This document shows, in pieces, positions 23,196-43,860 of a DNA stretch of 64,000 bases. How positions within the stretch are numbered: the first letter of the stretch is position 1; each line of letters opens with the position of its first letter. A program made the position numbers and the translations under genes. Source of the DNA: Elgaria multicarinata webbii (Eukaryota > Chordata > Lepidosauria > Squamata > Anguidae). The notes beneath the pieces are model-generated. The model was given only the letters and a program-made list of their open reading frames with translations. It searched no databases and had not been told where the DNA came from. The stretch lies in assembly GCF_023053635.1 (NCBI RefSeq), contig NC_086182.1, positions 5,667,001 to 5,731,000 of the forward strand, given 5' to 3'.

Positions 23196-25486
23196 CTGAA
23201 CATGTGACTGCCTTTGCTAAGCAGAAAATTCTGCACCCCTTCTCCAAACTACACATGTACACAAAAACTCCTAATTGGAATCATTTTCCCATGTCCCATA
23301 TAGGCCAATGGAGCACTTTTGCCCACAGCTGGTTTAATTAAAAATAAATAAATCCCTAAAATGGGTAGTTTTCACATGTCATTACTTGGACACTCCAATC
23401 TCTTTTAAAACCCCTGAAACATCTGCTTTCACACAGGACAAAAACTAAGAGGTTCATTATGGTTAGGTAAGTTTAGGGAGTTCAAATCCACGGGCACAGC
23501 ATTGTAATTAAATGGGGGTGGGGGTTATTGATAGGACATCAGAAAGAAGTACCTGGCATTCACACATGAAATAACATTTTTGAAAATGTGGCTTTAAAAG
23601 CAGTCTCTTTATCTCAAGATGGCAAACAGACAAGGCTTGCACATACTTCTGTGTGGTTACAGAGTTTTGGGGAGTCTTTTGTCAGGCCATTCTGAATGTC
23701 GTATCCAGTGTGAAATAGGCCAGTTGGCCACAATCCCCCAACACATATTCTCTGAAGAACAAACAAGGAAGGCTATTCCGGTTAGAGCAACCCGACTCTC
23801 GAGATGGATGTGCCCTTCTTAATTTCCTGGGAAACCAGAATCCCATCTTTTAATAGGGAAAAGCTTCATGCGTGAACAGTTAGAAAACATTCCTCTCCCC
23901 TGTGATTTGGACAATGGATAGCTGAGAAATCCTCTGAGATGTGGGGAAAGAAAGCCTTGGGCAAAGCCAGCTGGGGAAGGTTCAGGCTAATTGGGTTTTT
24001 CCCATCTCCTGTGCAAATGAAAGTAGTAGGTGCAGGTCAAGGCAATTGGCAACCATTAGCTAGCGGGGTGTAAGTACAGGTGAAGGTGAGATAGCTTTTG
24101 CTGCCTTGTGAAGGACAACGAATCCGCCAGGGGCTGCTTGCTTTGGAAACTTTGCAGTCAAAATGGGGGATTTGCCCTTTGAAAATAGAAACCAATAATG
24201 TTAATTTGGCCAAACCATCAAAATCATGGTGGATATAAGCCCAAGGCTGCCATATTTTTTTGTAGCAGGGATCATTTTTCCTTTCCACAGAGCCCCAGAA
24301 TTGGGAAGGTGGGTACAATATGGGGCCCATTACCTGCTTAGCATACCTGATCCCCCCAAAGTACATATGTTGGGGGGGTATTGATTATAAAAGGAGGCAG
24401 GTGTCAGTAGTGGAACGCCCCCCCCCCCCCCCGCCCCTGCCAGGGTAGCACTTGACAAGAGTCTTTCAACCTGAGAGGCTGCTCTGCTCTTGTAGCACAC
24501 AGTTTGGGGATCAACAAACTTGGCCTCCATAAGTCAATGGTTGGGGGGTTAAGTTGACTTGACTGGGTCAGGCCAGCCCCCCAAGGCAGCCCCAGCATCT
24601 TCTTGGTGGTGTGGGCCTTGCTTCTCCTCTATTCCTTACTTATGCTTCATTAGGAATATACAAGAACTTCAGTTTAGTTCACAAACCTATAGAACTTGCT
24701 TTTGTTACCAACCCTGAATGCGAACAGGAGCAGATTTTTCGGGGGGGGGGGAACTTGGATGTTTCCGAACTTCAGATTGCATTTGAAAAATGTGGCTTTT
24801 TTATTTTAAAAATGCACACTTTAAATGCGAAAATACAATTTTTCATGCTTTAGTCAATGGAGAAAACTGCGCACTTTTGAAAAATGTGCATGGAAATGCA
24901 CACTTTTCGTATTCAAATGAAAAGAAAAACAGGTCGGAAGTGAAAACAGGAGTGAAGCAAACCGAGCTTCCAAAGTAGAGTTCAGAAAAACTTGGTGAGC
25001 TTGAGCATCCCTGGTTCTCCCATCCCTCCTCGTCATATGAGATAGTTGTTTCCTCCATTTCCTTTTGGGAATCTGCTTTTGGTCATAACGGATGGGCTTT
25101 TCTCCATTAGAGAACCGTTAGATGGTTCAAAATGTCGAACAACGTCTTGCCATTTCATCTTTCCTGGCCCCGTACTAAAAATATAAAAACACATCATTGG
25201 GCATCCGACACAAAAGGTTCGGATTAAATCAGAATAGCATTAGCTGTTCGTAGCCTCCAACCATGCCAAGGTCTAGGGGCTGCAGAAGAGTCACTGGCAC
25301 CAAGAAAGTTGATTGTGCCTAAGTGGTTAACAAGAAGGTTATGTGGTGACATCCAGAATGGAGGAGGTCCAACGTGCCCTTCTTTTCAGAACTGGTGGAT
25401 CCCATCCACCCTCCCTCCTCCCCTAGACTTACAGAGGTAAGAGTCTGAAGAGGGCACAATAGTGGCCCTCCTTTTGGGCCGCAACG
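23196..25486. other. Intergenic DNA 3' of the PITX gene
   Basis: The stretch contains a C tract (24418-24432), a G tract (24739-24749) and a repeat-like segment at 24700-25010. No exon is seen. A minus-strand AATAAA (plus TTTATT, about 24797) could serve the PITX transcript, but it is about 690 bp past the stop and within repeat-like DNA, so it is uncertain. Confidence 0.4.
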
Positions 25487-32953
<7,467 letters not shown>

Positions 32954-33720
32954 ACTCCCAAAGATCCAAAGGCAGGTCGCCTTGCTAAAGTCCCCCGTGC
33001 AGGAGCAGTTGCTTCCTGCTCCACAGCTTCCAAAAGATCTTGCCAGAAAGGTCTGATGGGTCAGTTTTACTATGCTGACGGCCAAGGACTAAGCAATAAA
33101 ACCACACAAAACCTGGGCACTAGTCTTCCAGAAGAAACGAACGTCCAGGCGACAGAACCTCTTCACGCTGGCTATTTGGACAGCCCCTTTCCGGTTATAA
33201 AAATCCCCTTAGGGATCTCCTTCACGGAGCCAAGTTAGCCATTCTCTGAGGGCTCAGCTTTCCTCCACCAGGTCCACATCAAGTTCTGGCTGCCGGTCTC
33301 CCTCCACCAAAGATATTTGCAACGTCTTAGGAGCTATTTTGCTTCCAGAGTACAGCCCTTTTTCTTTTTCTTTTTAACCCTATCCCACCTCCTTCTCTCA
33401 CATGTTTATTTTCCTTTCCCAGGGCTGGAGTGTTCGTTGTCTTGGCAGGGAGGAGATGGTGTCTCTCTGTGTGTGTCAAATATCAGGGACAGCTGAGTGC
33501 AGTCTAACCAGGTGCCAATCAGCCATGGTCTCTGCAGCAGGCTGGGGCTGTTGGATGTGGAGATGGATGAAAAGATGGCAGCTGGGCGGCCACTGTTTTG
33601 CTCAGTGTGCTCTTTGGAGGAGACGCTAAATATGCACCATTTCGGCACCAGTTGTCTCCGTGTTTACATTTTCTGTTTGGAGTTTCATTCATTCTTGCGG
33701 CTTGCCTCTGACACCACTTA
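32954..33720. other. 5' flank of the PITX gene, promoter not pinned down
   Basis: This stretch is unique, repeat-poor sequence directly 5' of the start codon on the minus strand. The frame stays open about 130 bp upstream without an ATG, which fits 5' UTR. No convincing TATA box or CpG island is seen. Confidence 0.4.
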
Positions 33721-36356
33721 AAAGAGGAACGTAAGAACTGTCCTACTAGACCAGATCAAAGGTCCATTTGACTCAGGGTTATGTTTCCAACAGTGATCAA
33801 ATCAGGTGGCTTTAGAAGCTCACAAGCAGTGGAGAATGGTCACGCACACACGCACACACCTGTGTTGTTTCTTCCCAGAATCTAATACCCAAACGTGCAT
33901 TGTCTCTATACACAGGGGTTCCACTTAGCTACATTTTTGGGGAAAAAATATTTAAAATATTTTATATTGCCTGACAATAGGCCCTGTTGGGGCTGTCTAC
34001 ACGTGGGGAAAGCCCCGCGGTGGCTGTAGATCTGCACCCTGTTGGTTAGACGACATAGACGCAGGTTCACAGCCACTATGGGGCTTACCCACGAAGCTGC
34101 GTTTTGAAAAAGTCAGGGATTTCTGCCATGTAACGTCACTCCGCCACCAATCTGGGGCCAAACTGGGGGTGGAGCTTGGTGGAAGGCGACCAGCAATTGG
34201 TTGACTTCCACCAGGAAGAGTGCGGGGTGGCTCCAGGATCTGGATGGCCACCCAGAAGCCCTGCGCTCCCTCCTCCGCATCAGGACTACTCAACGATGCC
34301 TCAGGTTGAGGAGGGAGAGGGCACCAACCCGGTGCCATGAAGACAGCCTCAAGGTGGCTTATAAATAAAAGAAAATGAACCATCAATAAAGCAGTCCATT
34401 GCTCCAACTGCTGCTCTAAAAAGGTTCTGAAATGTCCATGTGGGGAAAATCCTCTTCTACACCCCCAATCCCAGGGGCTGTACCATCTCTTCTTGGACAG
34501 CTGGACAGTCTGTGTCTCCTGACTCTTCCCTGGCAGGAAAATGATGACTGAAGCCACAATAATATGAATTGTCCACTCTGCCGGTCCTTAGAAGTTACTG
34601 TTGCTGCACCAACTAGCCACTGATAGACCATGAATTTGACTAGACTAAATAAATAAATAAAACACTATATAAGGTAATAGCCATCATCTTGGCCATGTTT
34701 GCATGCAACAGTAAGCCAGAATTCCGGAGAATCCTGGCTTATTATCAACAAGCAGCATGCTGGTGCATACAACTCATTTCCTCCTGCTTTGCCCCTTCCT
34801 GCTAACAGAACTGCCAAAGGTATCCTTCTTCGAGGCTGAACATTCTGGCTTCTTGCCGGGATTCTTAAACTAAGACCAAACCCTGGTTTGTGATTCGTGC
34901 TTGTCACAAGCCAGGATCCTCAGTTTGGACAACAGACTAAGTGAGCCACTCCTAGTTTGTTTTGTGGTCATGCTAATGAGGAGGAACAAAGTGGGAATGA
35001 AAGGGCACACAACTCGTTCATAATAATCCAGGATCCTCTGAACTTTGGGCTTTTTGTTGCATGCAAACATAATACATGACTTGTAGTAGCAAATCCCATA
35101 AATTAATTTTCTGTTGTGTGAAGAACTGCTTTTTGGGGATCAGACCTGACTCTACTGCCGATGAGCCCTGAGTAAGGATTGGGGAGAAATTCATTTGCAT
35201 TGTAATGTAGTTTTACCTAATTTTACACTTTCAAACCAAGGCACAAGCCCAAACCCAGTTATCCTTCCTCTAGGCTTCACTCTTCTCCCTTCTTTATATC
35301 GTTGTTAATGTTATTTTGTACAGTTCCATGTGCAATCATAGAAAATCATCAACAACAAGAACTGGAAGAAGAAATTAATTCTCCTCTCCATGGCTGAAAG
35401 CATATATGTACGGTGCCTGGCCCCCACCTATGTATTTGTGCATAACAGAGGGGCCAAGAGAGGGAACAGTGCAAGCCAAAGGTGCTAGGGAGTGTGTGGA
35501 CTGCAACCTGGCGCCTGATGCATGCTGGGAACAGGCCCAGCCGCCTTCCAAACCACCAGGCAGATTCATCTTAGCTAATTGGTGGCTGGGTGAGCAGGAA
35601 GCTTGGACAGCACCTTTGGTCTCTTTTTGTCCCGGCTGGCCATTCTCCACATTGCTAGCTGACACAGGCTGACTGTCAGTGATGGGCAGGAGATGCCGGC
35701 CCTCCAGCCAGCTAATTAGGCCTTGAAAGATGGGTCAGGAGAGCTGCATTTGCGCCATCCCAAGGAGAAGGTCAGGTTTCAAGCTGAATGATTGAAGAAG
35801 TCAGCGTGTTCTTCAGCTTTTCTTCTTCTCCCAGGCTGCTCAGACACACTGGCTTCTGTGAGTCTCTTGGGAATCTCCCCCTCCTTTAACCAGCTCAGGT
35901 TTATAGAGATCTTTTCATTCCCAGGCAGGACACCCTCTGTCTACCATTAGCTTCCCAATAAAAATGTAAACAATTCAGGAGTAACTTCCTCATCGATTCC
36001 ACAAACATCTCCTTTCCTCCATCTGCCAGACTTCCTGGCGCACTAGCAAGGAACTACAGGAGTTGGTGGCTCCTTAGCTTACAGCAGAGAGACCATGTTT
36101 GGTGAGCGTTGAAGATGACATGAGATGTGAACGCTTCTCCCACCATTGGCCTTCTGAACAGGTTTTTTAGGTCAGGGGAAGAGATTCTTTAAAAGCTAAC
36201 AAAACGTGTCTGACCAGTGGCAATAGCTGGACAAAAACTAATGTGAACACCAGTCCAGGTCCTTCCAGATGTTTCTGACTACAGTTTCCATTACCCTTGA
36301 CCATTGGGTATGTCCAGGCTGGGCATTCTCTACATTGCTAGCTGACACAGGATGGT
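33721..36356. other. Intergenic, mixed unique DNA and decayed MITEs
   Basis: 33975-34110 and 34660-35120 hold imperfect palindromic repeat arms. 35400-36060 looks unique, with a TAATTA at about 35712 (CAGCTAATTAGGCC), and might hold regulatory DNA. The 186-codon minus frame at 33997-34557 overlaps repeat sequence and has no recognisable domain. Confidence 0.35.
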
Positions 36357-36502
36357 TGGTGGTGATAGGAGGCTGGTAGCTCCAATGCCAGTGGGGTGGT
36401 GAATCCACTCCAGGACTTCCACCTTGGATAGACTGGTTCTGACTGAAACCCAGAGCAGAATTACCGCCCCACTGACGTCAGAGCCACCAGCCTCCACTGC
36501 CT
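36357..36502. mobile_element. Palindromic MITE, family C
   Basis: The left end is GATAGGAGGCTGGTAGCTCC and the right end GAGCCACCAGCCTCCACTGC. The inner arms carry TGGGGTGGTGAATCCACTC. A shorter copy at 37816-37905 keeps only the left half. Confidence 0.75.
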
Positions 36503-36591
36503 TCAACCATCTTCAACAAATGATTTACTATCCATGAGCTTATTTCCAGATGATGTTTGGGGAGCACTAAAATCACAATTTCCCCCAGCCA

Positions 36592-36755
36592 GATCTACAC
36601 CAAGCAGACTATTGCACTATGAAAGCAGCATGAAAGTGGTATATAAGAGGCAGGAGCCACACTACTGCTTTATAGAGGTATTGAAGTGCACTGACAACTG
36701 TTGGAGCCCTTTACACAGACCATATACTGCTTTCATAGTGCAATATCTTGCAGGC
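36592..36755. mobile_element. Palindromic MITE, family H
   Basis: Left: TCTACACCAAGCAGACTATTGC. Right: TGCTTTCATAGTGCAATATC. The same family with both ends is at 38958-39178. Confidence 0.7.
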
Positions 36756-36759
36756 TTAT

Positions 36760-36945
36760 CCAGTAGAATTTTAGGATATTTTAGTATGTTTTTAGGATGC
36801 TTTTAGGATGTTTTAAAACAGTGTATACCATGTTTTTAATCAGTATTTTATGTATTTTATGCTTGTTGCTGTTCCCCGCCTCGATCCAATCGGAGAGGTG
36901 GGTAAGAAATATTGTTATTATTATTGTTGTTGTTGTAGATCAGGC
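36760..36945 (+). mobile_element. L2-type LINE 3' end
   Basis: The tail contains CCCCGCCTCGATCCAATCGG and ends in an (ATT)/(GTT) run. The same tail is at 41800-41998. Confidence 0.7.
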
Positions 36946-37815
36946 CCCCATTGCAGTTGTTACCAAGCTGATACCACACGTGGCCATTTGGCTGCCCCTT
37001 CTCCCTGTGCCCTCAATGGCAACAACACCGAGAGCGGGGACTGTATTAGTCTGAAGCAGCAAAATAACAAAGAGGCTTGTGGCAGATTTATTAAGGCAGA
37101 AGCTTTCATAGATTAACGGTTTTTCTGCACCAGCGCTCGCCATTCCCTACTCATGGCTGTTCACAGGTATTTTAGAAGACGACGTGACCCATCGTCTTCT
37201 AAAATACACACTTCACTTCTGTATGTAACCAGCACTTAGCAGAGGTTTTTTTAAAAAAGACAATGCAGCATTTAATTGTGAAAGTGAAAGAAAGCACCAT
37301 TTCCTCTTGTGTAGTTGTGCTATTTTGCTATGCCACAGTCATACCTACAGGTTAGAGATAAATCAGGAATAGCTGCACAGAGTCTTTGGATGGGCAGTAG
37401 GCATCCATCTGGAAGTACCCCTAATGCCACTCCCAGGTAAATGAGGGGCAATAAAAATGTCAGGCAGCAGCCCTCACTCTATAACTGCCATCCCATTTCG
37501 CTTTCCCTCTATTTTGTCCTTCCTTTATGGAATGGCTGCTGTTTCCGTGGCAGAGCATCTGCCTAACAAACAAAATGTCCCAGGTAGGTCTTAGAAAAAT
37601 ACCTGTCTGAAACCCTGGAGAGTTGTGTTAGTGAATGTAAGACAGCCTTCCCCCTCCTGCTGCCCTCGTGATAAATTTGCCTACAACTCCCATCATTCCC
37701 AGGCAGTATGGCCACTGTCCAATACATCTGGAGGGCACCCAGCTGAGGAAGGCTGGTGGAAACAGCCAATAGTTGTACCCATAGTTTAATTCAGTAGCAG
37801 GCAGTTTCTTAATTG

Positions 37816-38240
37816 TGGAGGCCGGTGGAGGCCGGTGGTCCTGGTGTCAGTGGGGCGGTGAATCCACTCCGTCAGAAGCCTCCACTACCCAGCAGAGCTT
37901 CCATTTTTGCTGAAATACAGGGGGACATCAGGAAAGCCCTGAGGCTGGATCAGACCAGGGGTCCATCTAGTCCAGCCTTCTGTTCACACAGTGGCCGACC
38001 AGCTGCCCTTGGGAAACCCATAAGAAAGACATGAATGTGACAACACCATCCCATCCACGCTCCCCATTACCTGGTGTACATAAGCTACTGGAGGTAACAC
38101 ATGGCTATGAGGCCTAGTAGCCACTGATCGCCTTCTCTTCTAGGAATTTATCCAACCCCCTTTTAAAGCCATCAAAACTGGTGGCCATCCTCGCATCGTG
38201 TGGTAGTGAATACCATAGTTTAACTATACAATTTCAAAAA
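37816..38240 (-). mobile_element. MITE family C half-copy, then CR1-clade LINE 3' end (minus)
   Basis: 37816-37905 is the left half of family C. From 37925 the inverse family B LINE follows (AGGCTGGATCAGACCAGGG, CCATCTAGTCCAGCC, then ACTGGTGGCCATCCTCG), up to about 38240. Confidence 0.7.
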
Positions 38241-38957
38241 TATATATTGTAGGCTGCCTTTGAGTTTACTCTGCAAAAGGCAAGGTAAAAACAATACCCT
38301 AAATATTTTTTAAAAAAACACATCAATGTCATATTTCGGATATACTGAGTTCAGCGTTTATTTGCTCATACAAGTACTGGGTATTCCTCCCTTTTCTTTT
38401 CTTTCGCTGCTTCCATCTTGGACAGGTAGGCCAACAGTTTAGATTGCTGACCCTAGGACAGAAACAAACAAAAAAAATCTTGTGATGTTGTTGCTAGATC
38501 ATTTCATCTGATTGTTCTCTCCTGTGCTGGGCTTATTCTGTGTCCTTCCATTTTCGCACAATTCACAGTTCCTTCAAGGCAAGCTGCCTCACTCGCTCTC
38601 AACAGCCTCAGAGGCTTCTGGTCGTAGAACCCTCTGCCCGCCGCCGCCCCCATCACCCAACAGCTGTGTTAAGGCAGAGTTAGACAGGCTGGAATTTGTA
38701 GACAGCTGTGACAGCTGAGAGGCCAACCTGCCGGGAAACATTTCGCCCCTTGGCAAAAATGGCTCCAGCTCTCTAAAGTTCAAGGGAGGGAGGATTCCCC
38801 CACCCCATCTCCATCCTTTACAAAGGCAAGATTCAAAGGAACCTCTGTGTGGGTGCCTAGTGCCCGTGCCTGTCAGTGTGTCCATACATCGTGATGATCT
38901 TTCCCTTATTTTATACTCACAACAGCCCTGTGAGGTAGGTTGGGGAGAGATATTGGT

Positions 38958-39178
38958 CTAATCTACACTAAGCAGGCTGTTGCACTATGAAAGCGGTATA
39001 TAAAAGGCAGGAGCCACACTTCTGCTTTATAGCGGTATTGAAGTGCTATAAAGGACAACTGTTGGGGCCCACTGACACATACCATATACAGCTTTCATAG
39101 TGCTATATCCTGCTTGGTGTGGCTCCTGCCTTTTATATTCTGCTTTCATAGTGCAATATTCTGCTTAGTGTAGATTAG
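38958..39178. mobile_element. Palindromic MITE, family H, complete
   Basis: The element opens TCTACACTAAGCAGGCTGTT and closes with the inverse at 39155-39175. The arms share GCACTATGAAAGCGG and CAGGAGCCACACTTCTGC. It is followed directly by an (AAT)n microsatellite at 39182-39235. Confidence 0.8.
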
Positions 39179-39181
39179 GTA

Positions 39182-39235
<54 letters not shown>
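39182..39235. repeat. (AAT)n microsatellite
   Basis: About 18 uninterrupted AAT units. Confidence 0.97.
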
Positions 39236-39236
<1 letters not shown>

Positions 39237-39319
39237 TTCTTACAACATAAAATACAAAATATTATAAAATACATAAAATGGATTAAAACATATAAAAACT
39301 AATATATTATTAAAATAAC

Positions 39320-40482
39320 AGGCAGACATCTTAAAATTCGACTGGGTAGGCCTGCAGGAAGAGATCAGTCTTTATTGCTTTTTTATATTCAGAAAGACTT
39401 TTGAGTTGGCGGATCTCTCCTTGCAGGCCATTCCACAGTCTAGGAGCAGCAGCAGAGAAGGTCCTCTGGGTAACAGTTGTCAGCCTAGTTTTGGCTGGCT
39501 GAAGTAAATTCTTCCTAGAGGACCTGAGTGTGTGGGGTGGATTGTACGGGAGAAGGCGATCCCGCAGGTAACCTGGACCCAAACCATTTAGGGCTTTAAA
39601 GGTAATGACCAACCCTTTGTACTTTGCCCGGAAACTAATTGGCAGCCAGTGGAGTGATTTTAATGTTGGGGTAATATGCTCATCCCTAGATGTACCGGTG
39701 ACCAACCTGGCTGCCATATTTTGAACTAGTTGAACTTTCCGAACTAGGTACAATGGTAGCCCTATGTAGAGCACATTGCAGAAGTCAAGCTTTGAGGTTA
39801 CCAGCACGTGCACGACCATCTTCAGGTCTTCTGACTCTAGGAAGGGGCGCAGCTGGCGTATCAGCCGAAGCTGATAGTAGGCACTCCTGGCCGTCGCATC
39901 TATCTGGGCTGTCATTTGGAGCGACGGGTCCAGGAGCACCCCCAAGCTGCGAACGCAGTCTTTCACGGGGAGTGTAACCCCATCCAGAACTGGTACACAC
40001 ACCTCCAAACCCAGGTTGGGGCCTTTGACTGTAAGCACCTCCGTCTTGTCTGGATTCAGCTTCAGTTTGTTTTTCCTCATCCAGCCCATTACTAGCTCCA
40101 AGCATTCATTCAGAGGAGACACACTATCCTTAGCTCACTGTTGTTGAAGGCATAGAGAAGTATATTTGGGTGTCATCAGCATACTGATAGTACGCCGCCC
40201 CATGCCTCCAGATGATCTCTCCCAGCGGTTTCATGTAGATGTTAAACAGCATTGGGGATAGGATGGCTCCTTGTGGTACCCCATACAACAGCTCCTTTGA
40301 GGAGCAGCTATCCCCAAGCATCACCATCTGGAACCTCCTCGAGAGATAGGACTGGAACCACTGAAGCACAGTGCCCCCGATTCCCAAACCTCCCAGTCAT
40401 TCCAGAAGGATAGCCTATGCGGCAGGATCTTGCTATTTACTGTTTTACTCTGTACAGCACCATGTACATTGATGGTGCTATA

Positions 40483-40537
<55 letters not shown>

Positions 40538-40830
40538 TAATAATAATGGTATTGAAAGCCGCTGAGAGGTCCAAAAGCACCAGCAGGGACACACTCCCCC
40601 TGTCAATACTCAGGCATATATCATCCACTAAGGTGACCATAGCTGTCTCAACTCTGTGTCCTCCCCTGAAGCGGGTTTGAAATGGGACTAGAAAATGTTT
40701 CGTCCCAAACTGCTTGACGTGGGGAAGGCAACTGCCCTCTCAATCACCTTGCTCAAAAATGGAATATTTGACACTGGTCTGTAGTTATTAAGGTTCAGGG
40801 GATCCAGGGAGGGCTTTTTTTTTTGACTGG
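39320..40830 (-). mobile_element. L2-clade LINE, ORF2 3' part
   Basis: The minus-strand frame 39331-40122 (263 codons) encodes the L2 C-terminus: KLKLNPDKTEVL, SLGVLLDPSL, RQLRPFLESEDL, KLDFCNVLY, HWLPISFRAKY and LNGLGPGYLRDRLLPY. Upstream, in a frame shifted by one, 40130-40387 has GVPQGAILSPMLFNIY and the catalytic YADDTQIY. Further up at about 40560-40640 is LLDLSAAF. A retroposon tail with (AAAT)n/(AAT)n at 40407-40546 splits the reverse-transcriptase region. Long open stretches suggest moderate age. Confidence 0.93.
40407..40546 (+). mobile_element. Retroposon tail inserted in the L2
   Basis: ATAGCCTATGCGGCAGG..GTGCTATATAAATAAATA is the same tail as at 21590. It ends in expanded (AAAT)n and (AAT)n and interrupts the L2 reading frame. 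Confidence 0.8.
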
Positions 40831-41384
40831 CCCAAGGTCATCCAATTAACTTCATGGAAGAGCAAGAATTAGAGCTTAGCTTTCCCTGGTCAAAATCCAG
40901 CTCATGGTCCACTACCCCAGAGGTAGGGAACCCACAGGCTGCATGTCAGTGGTGCAGGTAGATATGTTTAGACCCTTGACTTCATTGCCTTACGGAGGGA
41001 GACGGGGGTGGGTGGGGGCTTTAGATGGCCATGTGCATTATGTCAGTTGTGAAGCATGTAACTAACATTTCTCTTTCCACCACTACCACCATTTCATGCT
41101 TTACAACTTCTTCTACATTCTCGATATGTGTTTCAGAAAAAAGAAACAAACAAAACAACAACAACCCTGTTTGTCTACCCTGGTTAAAAAATAAATACTC
41201 TCAACATGTCCAGCTTCACATTTTGATTTCACTTAAATCATTTCACATTTTGATTTCACCATCATAATGACAATAATAAATGGAATTTTGCTTTTGCTGT
41301 GCTGATGCTAAACACGTATACTCATGCGGCGGGGGGGGATCCCTATGCTGTGGAAAGGGATAACAGTCTTCCAGAATTTAAGAA

Positions 41385-41740
41385 AGCCATAAAGCTTTCT
41401 CCGCTGTGGCACCCCGGCTGTGGAATGAGCTCCCCAGAGAGGTCCGCCTGGCACCTACACTGTACTCCTTTCGTCGCCAGCTGAAGACCTTTTTATTCTC
41501 TCAGTATTTTAACACTTAATTTTAACTTAAATTTAAATTTTACTGTTCTAACTCTGTATTTTAATCCTATATCAATTTTTGCTGCGTGGTTTTATCCTGG
41601 TTGTGCTTTTTATACTGTATTTTGTATTTGTGTTTTTAACCTGTTGGTTGTTTTATTATGGTTTTAATTTTTGTGAACCGCCCAGAGAGCTTCAGCTGTT
41701 GGGCGGTATAAAAATGTAATAAATAAATAAATAAATAAAT
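41385..41740 (+). mobile_element. L2-type LINE 3' end
   Basis: The first part still encodes LWNELPREVRLAPTLYSF-like sequence in broken form (GGAATGAGCTCCCCAGAGAG). The tail GAACCGCCCAGAGAGCTTC..GGGCGGTATAAAAATG ends in (AAAT)n. Confidence 0.8.
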
Positions 41741-41744
41741 ACTG

Positions 41745-41910
41745 TTCTCTTCCGGCAGGCCTACCCAGTTTAATTTTAAGATGCCCTTTTTAATGGTGTG
41801 CTGCTTTTAATGATGCACTGGTTTTAAACGTTTGAATTAGTTGTATGTATTTTATGGTGTTTTTATTTGTGTTGTACCCCGCCTCGATCCAGAGAGAGAG
41901 GCGGGTAACA

Positions 41911-41994
<84 letters not shown>

Positions 41995-41998
41995 TAGA
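41745..41998 (+). mobile_element. L2-type LINE 3' end with (GTT)n(ATT)n tail
   Basis: GTACCCCGCCTCGATCCAG precedes about 15 GTT and about 14 ATT units (41911-41996). The poly-Cys/poly-Tyr and poly-Asn frames here are microsatellite artefacts. Confidence 0.8.
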
Positions 41999-42459
41999 TA
42001 ATAAAATAAGCATCTGCAATCATGTACATACCCAGCCAACCACCCAAGTGTATTTCTTTCAAAGTAATAAGAAGAGATGACAAAGCTATAGTGAGCTCCA
42101 TCACCTGTCACTTTCTGGGAGGTCATTTGCCGCCGCCTCTCCGTGCTATAGAGCCCTGGGTGTCATGTGTATGTGCCCCACGGAGCATTCCCCATTCATC
42201 AGCAGACAGGTGCCTGCAGCAACACAGCCCTCACTGTCGTTGCAAGGAGAATGAGAGAGAAATACTGGCAGGAAGAGTGAGGTCAGAGGCCCAATCATAG
42301 TGTACAGTGGCTAGAGCAGCGTAGTATCCTTCAGAAAGCCATTCTCGCTGTCACACTCTATGGCCTGGCCTCTGAGCTCATGGGTGCGCCTGCCTGCTTC
42401 CCAGTCTCTGGCTTGTTCTTGCAGCAGCTTGCTTGCTGTGGGCTGGAGGCACTCCACAA

Positions 42460-42750
42460 AACAGCCACTGGGTTCACACAATACACTAGCCCACACTCAG
42501 CAGTTGAGTGTGGGTTGTTGTTGAACACCGTGGGTTATTGCGTTGTCTGAACCCAGTACGTTTTCCGCAGGGTGATTTTTTTAACCATGCAGTGTGGCTT
42601 ATTTTTCTTGAACAAGACACCTTGAGAATCCATCTTATGTTGTCGGGTTGTTCAGGGTGGTTAACAAGCCACATGGCATGGTTAACAAGCCACCCTGCAG
42701 AAAACATACTGCATTCAGACGTCATGAAACCCACCCTGAACTTGGCAACG
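42460..42750. mobile_element. Palindromic MITE-like repeat
   Basis: GTGTGGGTTGTTGTTGAAC and GGTTAACAAGCCACATGGC alternate with inverse arms, and the ends TTCACACAATAC and CATTCAGACGTC are related. The family overlaps family I. The assignment is approximate. Confidence 0.45.
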
Positions 42751-42777
42751 GGGGAGTGGGGAGGAAGCAAAAGCAGG

Positions 42778-42779
<2 letters not shown>

Positions 42780-42868
<89 letters not shown>

Positions 42869-42892
42869 GGTGGGAGAAGAAAGAAAGAATAA

Positions 42893-42932
<40 letters not shown>
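42780..42932. repeat. Compound microsatellite (GT)n(GA)n..(GT)n
   Basis: About 16 GT units run into about 26 GA units (to 42866). A 29-bp spacer and about 18 GT units follow. Long frames on both strands across it are simple-repeat artefacts. Confidence 0.97.
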
Positions 42933-42935
<3 letters not shown>

Positions 42936-43259
42936 AATCGATGGGACAGTGAACATGAAAAAGAGTGTGGAGTGGTGGTAACGCAACCCTTCTCTCTTCA
43001 ACTTCTTCTTGGGAAGGAATTTAATGAGGAAGTACAGACAGTGGCAATTGCATTATTAGCAGTGGTCCTTCACAGGGCAGTTGTTGCTGATAACCCAAAC
43101 ATCCTGGCACTAGCTAAGCCAATTAACACAGGTCATGTGATAAGAATCCTGATTTTTAAGATCATCACCGCACTACACTCTTTCTAAATCCCCAACTGTC
43201 TTGTATGATGTATAGATGTCCTGGCTGTAAAAGCCAGTGCTGCTGAAGTCATGGCCACA

Positions 43260-43860
43260 GCTCTGTCAGGATTTCCCCGGATTTGTCCTGATTATTTTTT
43301 TTATCTATCCTGGGTGTCGGGGGATTTTCTGTAATTTTCTATAATGTCCTGGAATGACACACTTTCCCCTTTAAGGCCACCATTAGCATGGGGGGGAATG
43401 ACATGCTTTCAGGAGGTGCATCATCCCCCCTCCCACTGCTCCAACCAGGGCCTTAAAGGGGAAAGCGTGACATTCCTGGACGTTATAGAAAAGGGCCCAA
43501 TTGGAGCAGTCAGAGTGGGTGGGAACGACACGTTTTCCCCTCCGATTGGGTCCCCTGATTGGAGCAGAGGAGGGGAAAGCGCACTTTCTGGGGCCTCCAG
43601 AAAGCACATAATTCCTCCACACTGTGCTAATGGTGGCTGCCATTAGAGTAGCTGAAGAATGACACACTTTCTGGAGGGCCCGGAAAACACGCTCTATCCC
43701 CCCCCCCCCCACTGCACTACTGACATGCTTTCCCCTTCTCCACTTCAATTGGGGCCTTTAAGGTGGCGGTGGTGGGAGGTGGGAATGGCTGCTTTCTCCT
43801 GCCCCCACTGGGTGTCCTCTTTTTTGGTTTCCTAAATATGGTCACCATAAACAACCTAAA
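43260..43860. repeat. GC-rich imperfect repeat block
   Basis: Inverse and direct versions of GGGGAAAGCGTGACATTCC and GGCCTCCAGAAAGC recur. The right end (TTTCCTAAATATGGTCACC) resembles the terminus of the 3975-7562 element. Probably a decayed member of that family. Its open frames are not genes. Confidence 0.45.

Noticed and set aside
33997-34557. 186-codon minus-strand frame
   Set aside because: Overlaps repeat-like DNA, no domain, no splice signals that link it to a gene.
41841-42126. Frames with poly-Cys, poly-Tyr and poly-Asn runs
   Set aside because: Produced by the (GTT)n(ATT)n tail of an L2-type retroposon.
42486-43001. Long open frames on both strands (157 and 171 codons)
   Set aside because: They are translations of (GT)n and (GA)n microsatellites; no protein content outside the repeats.
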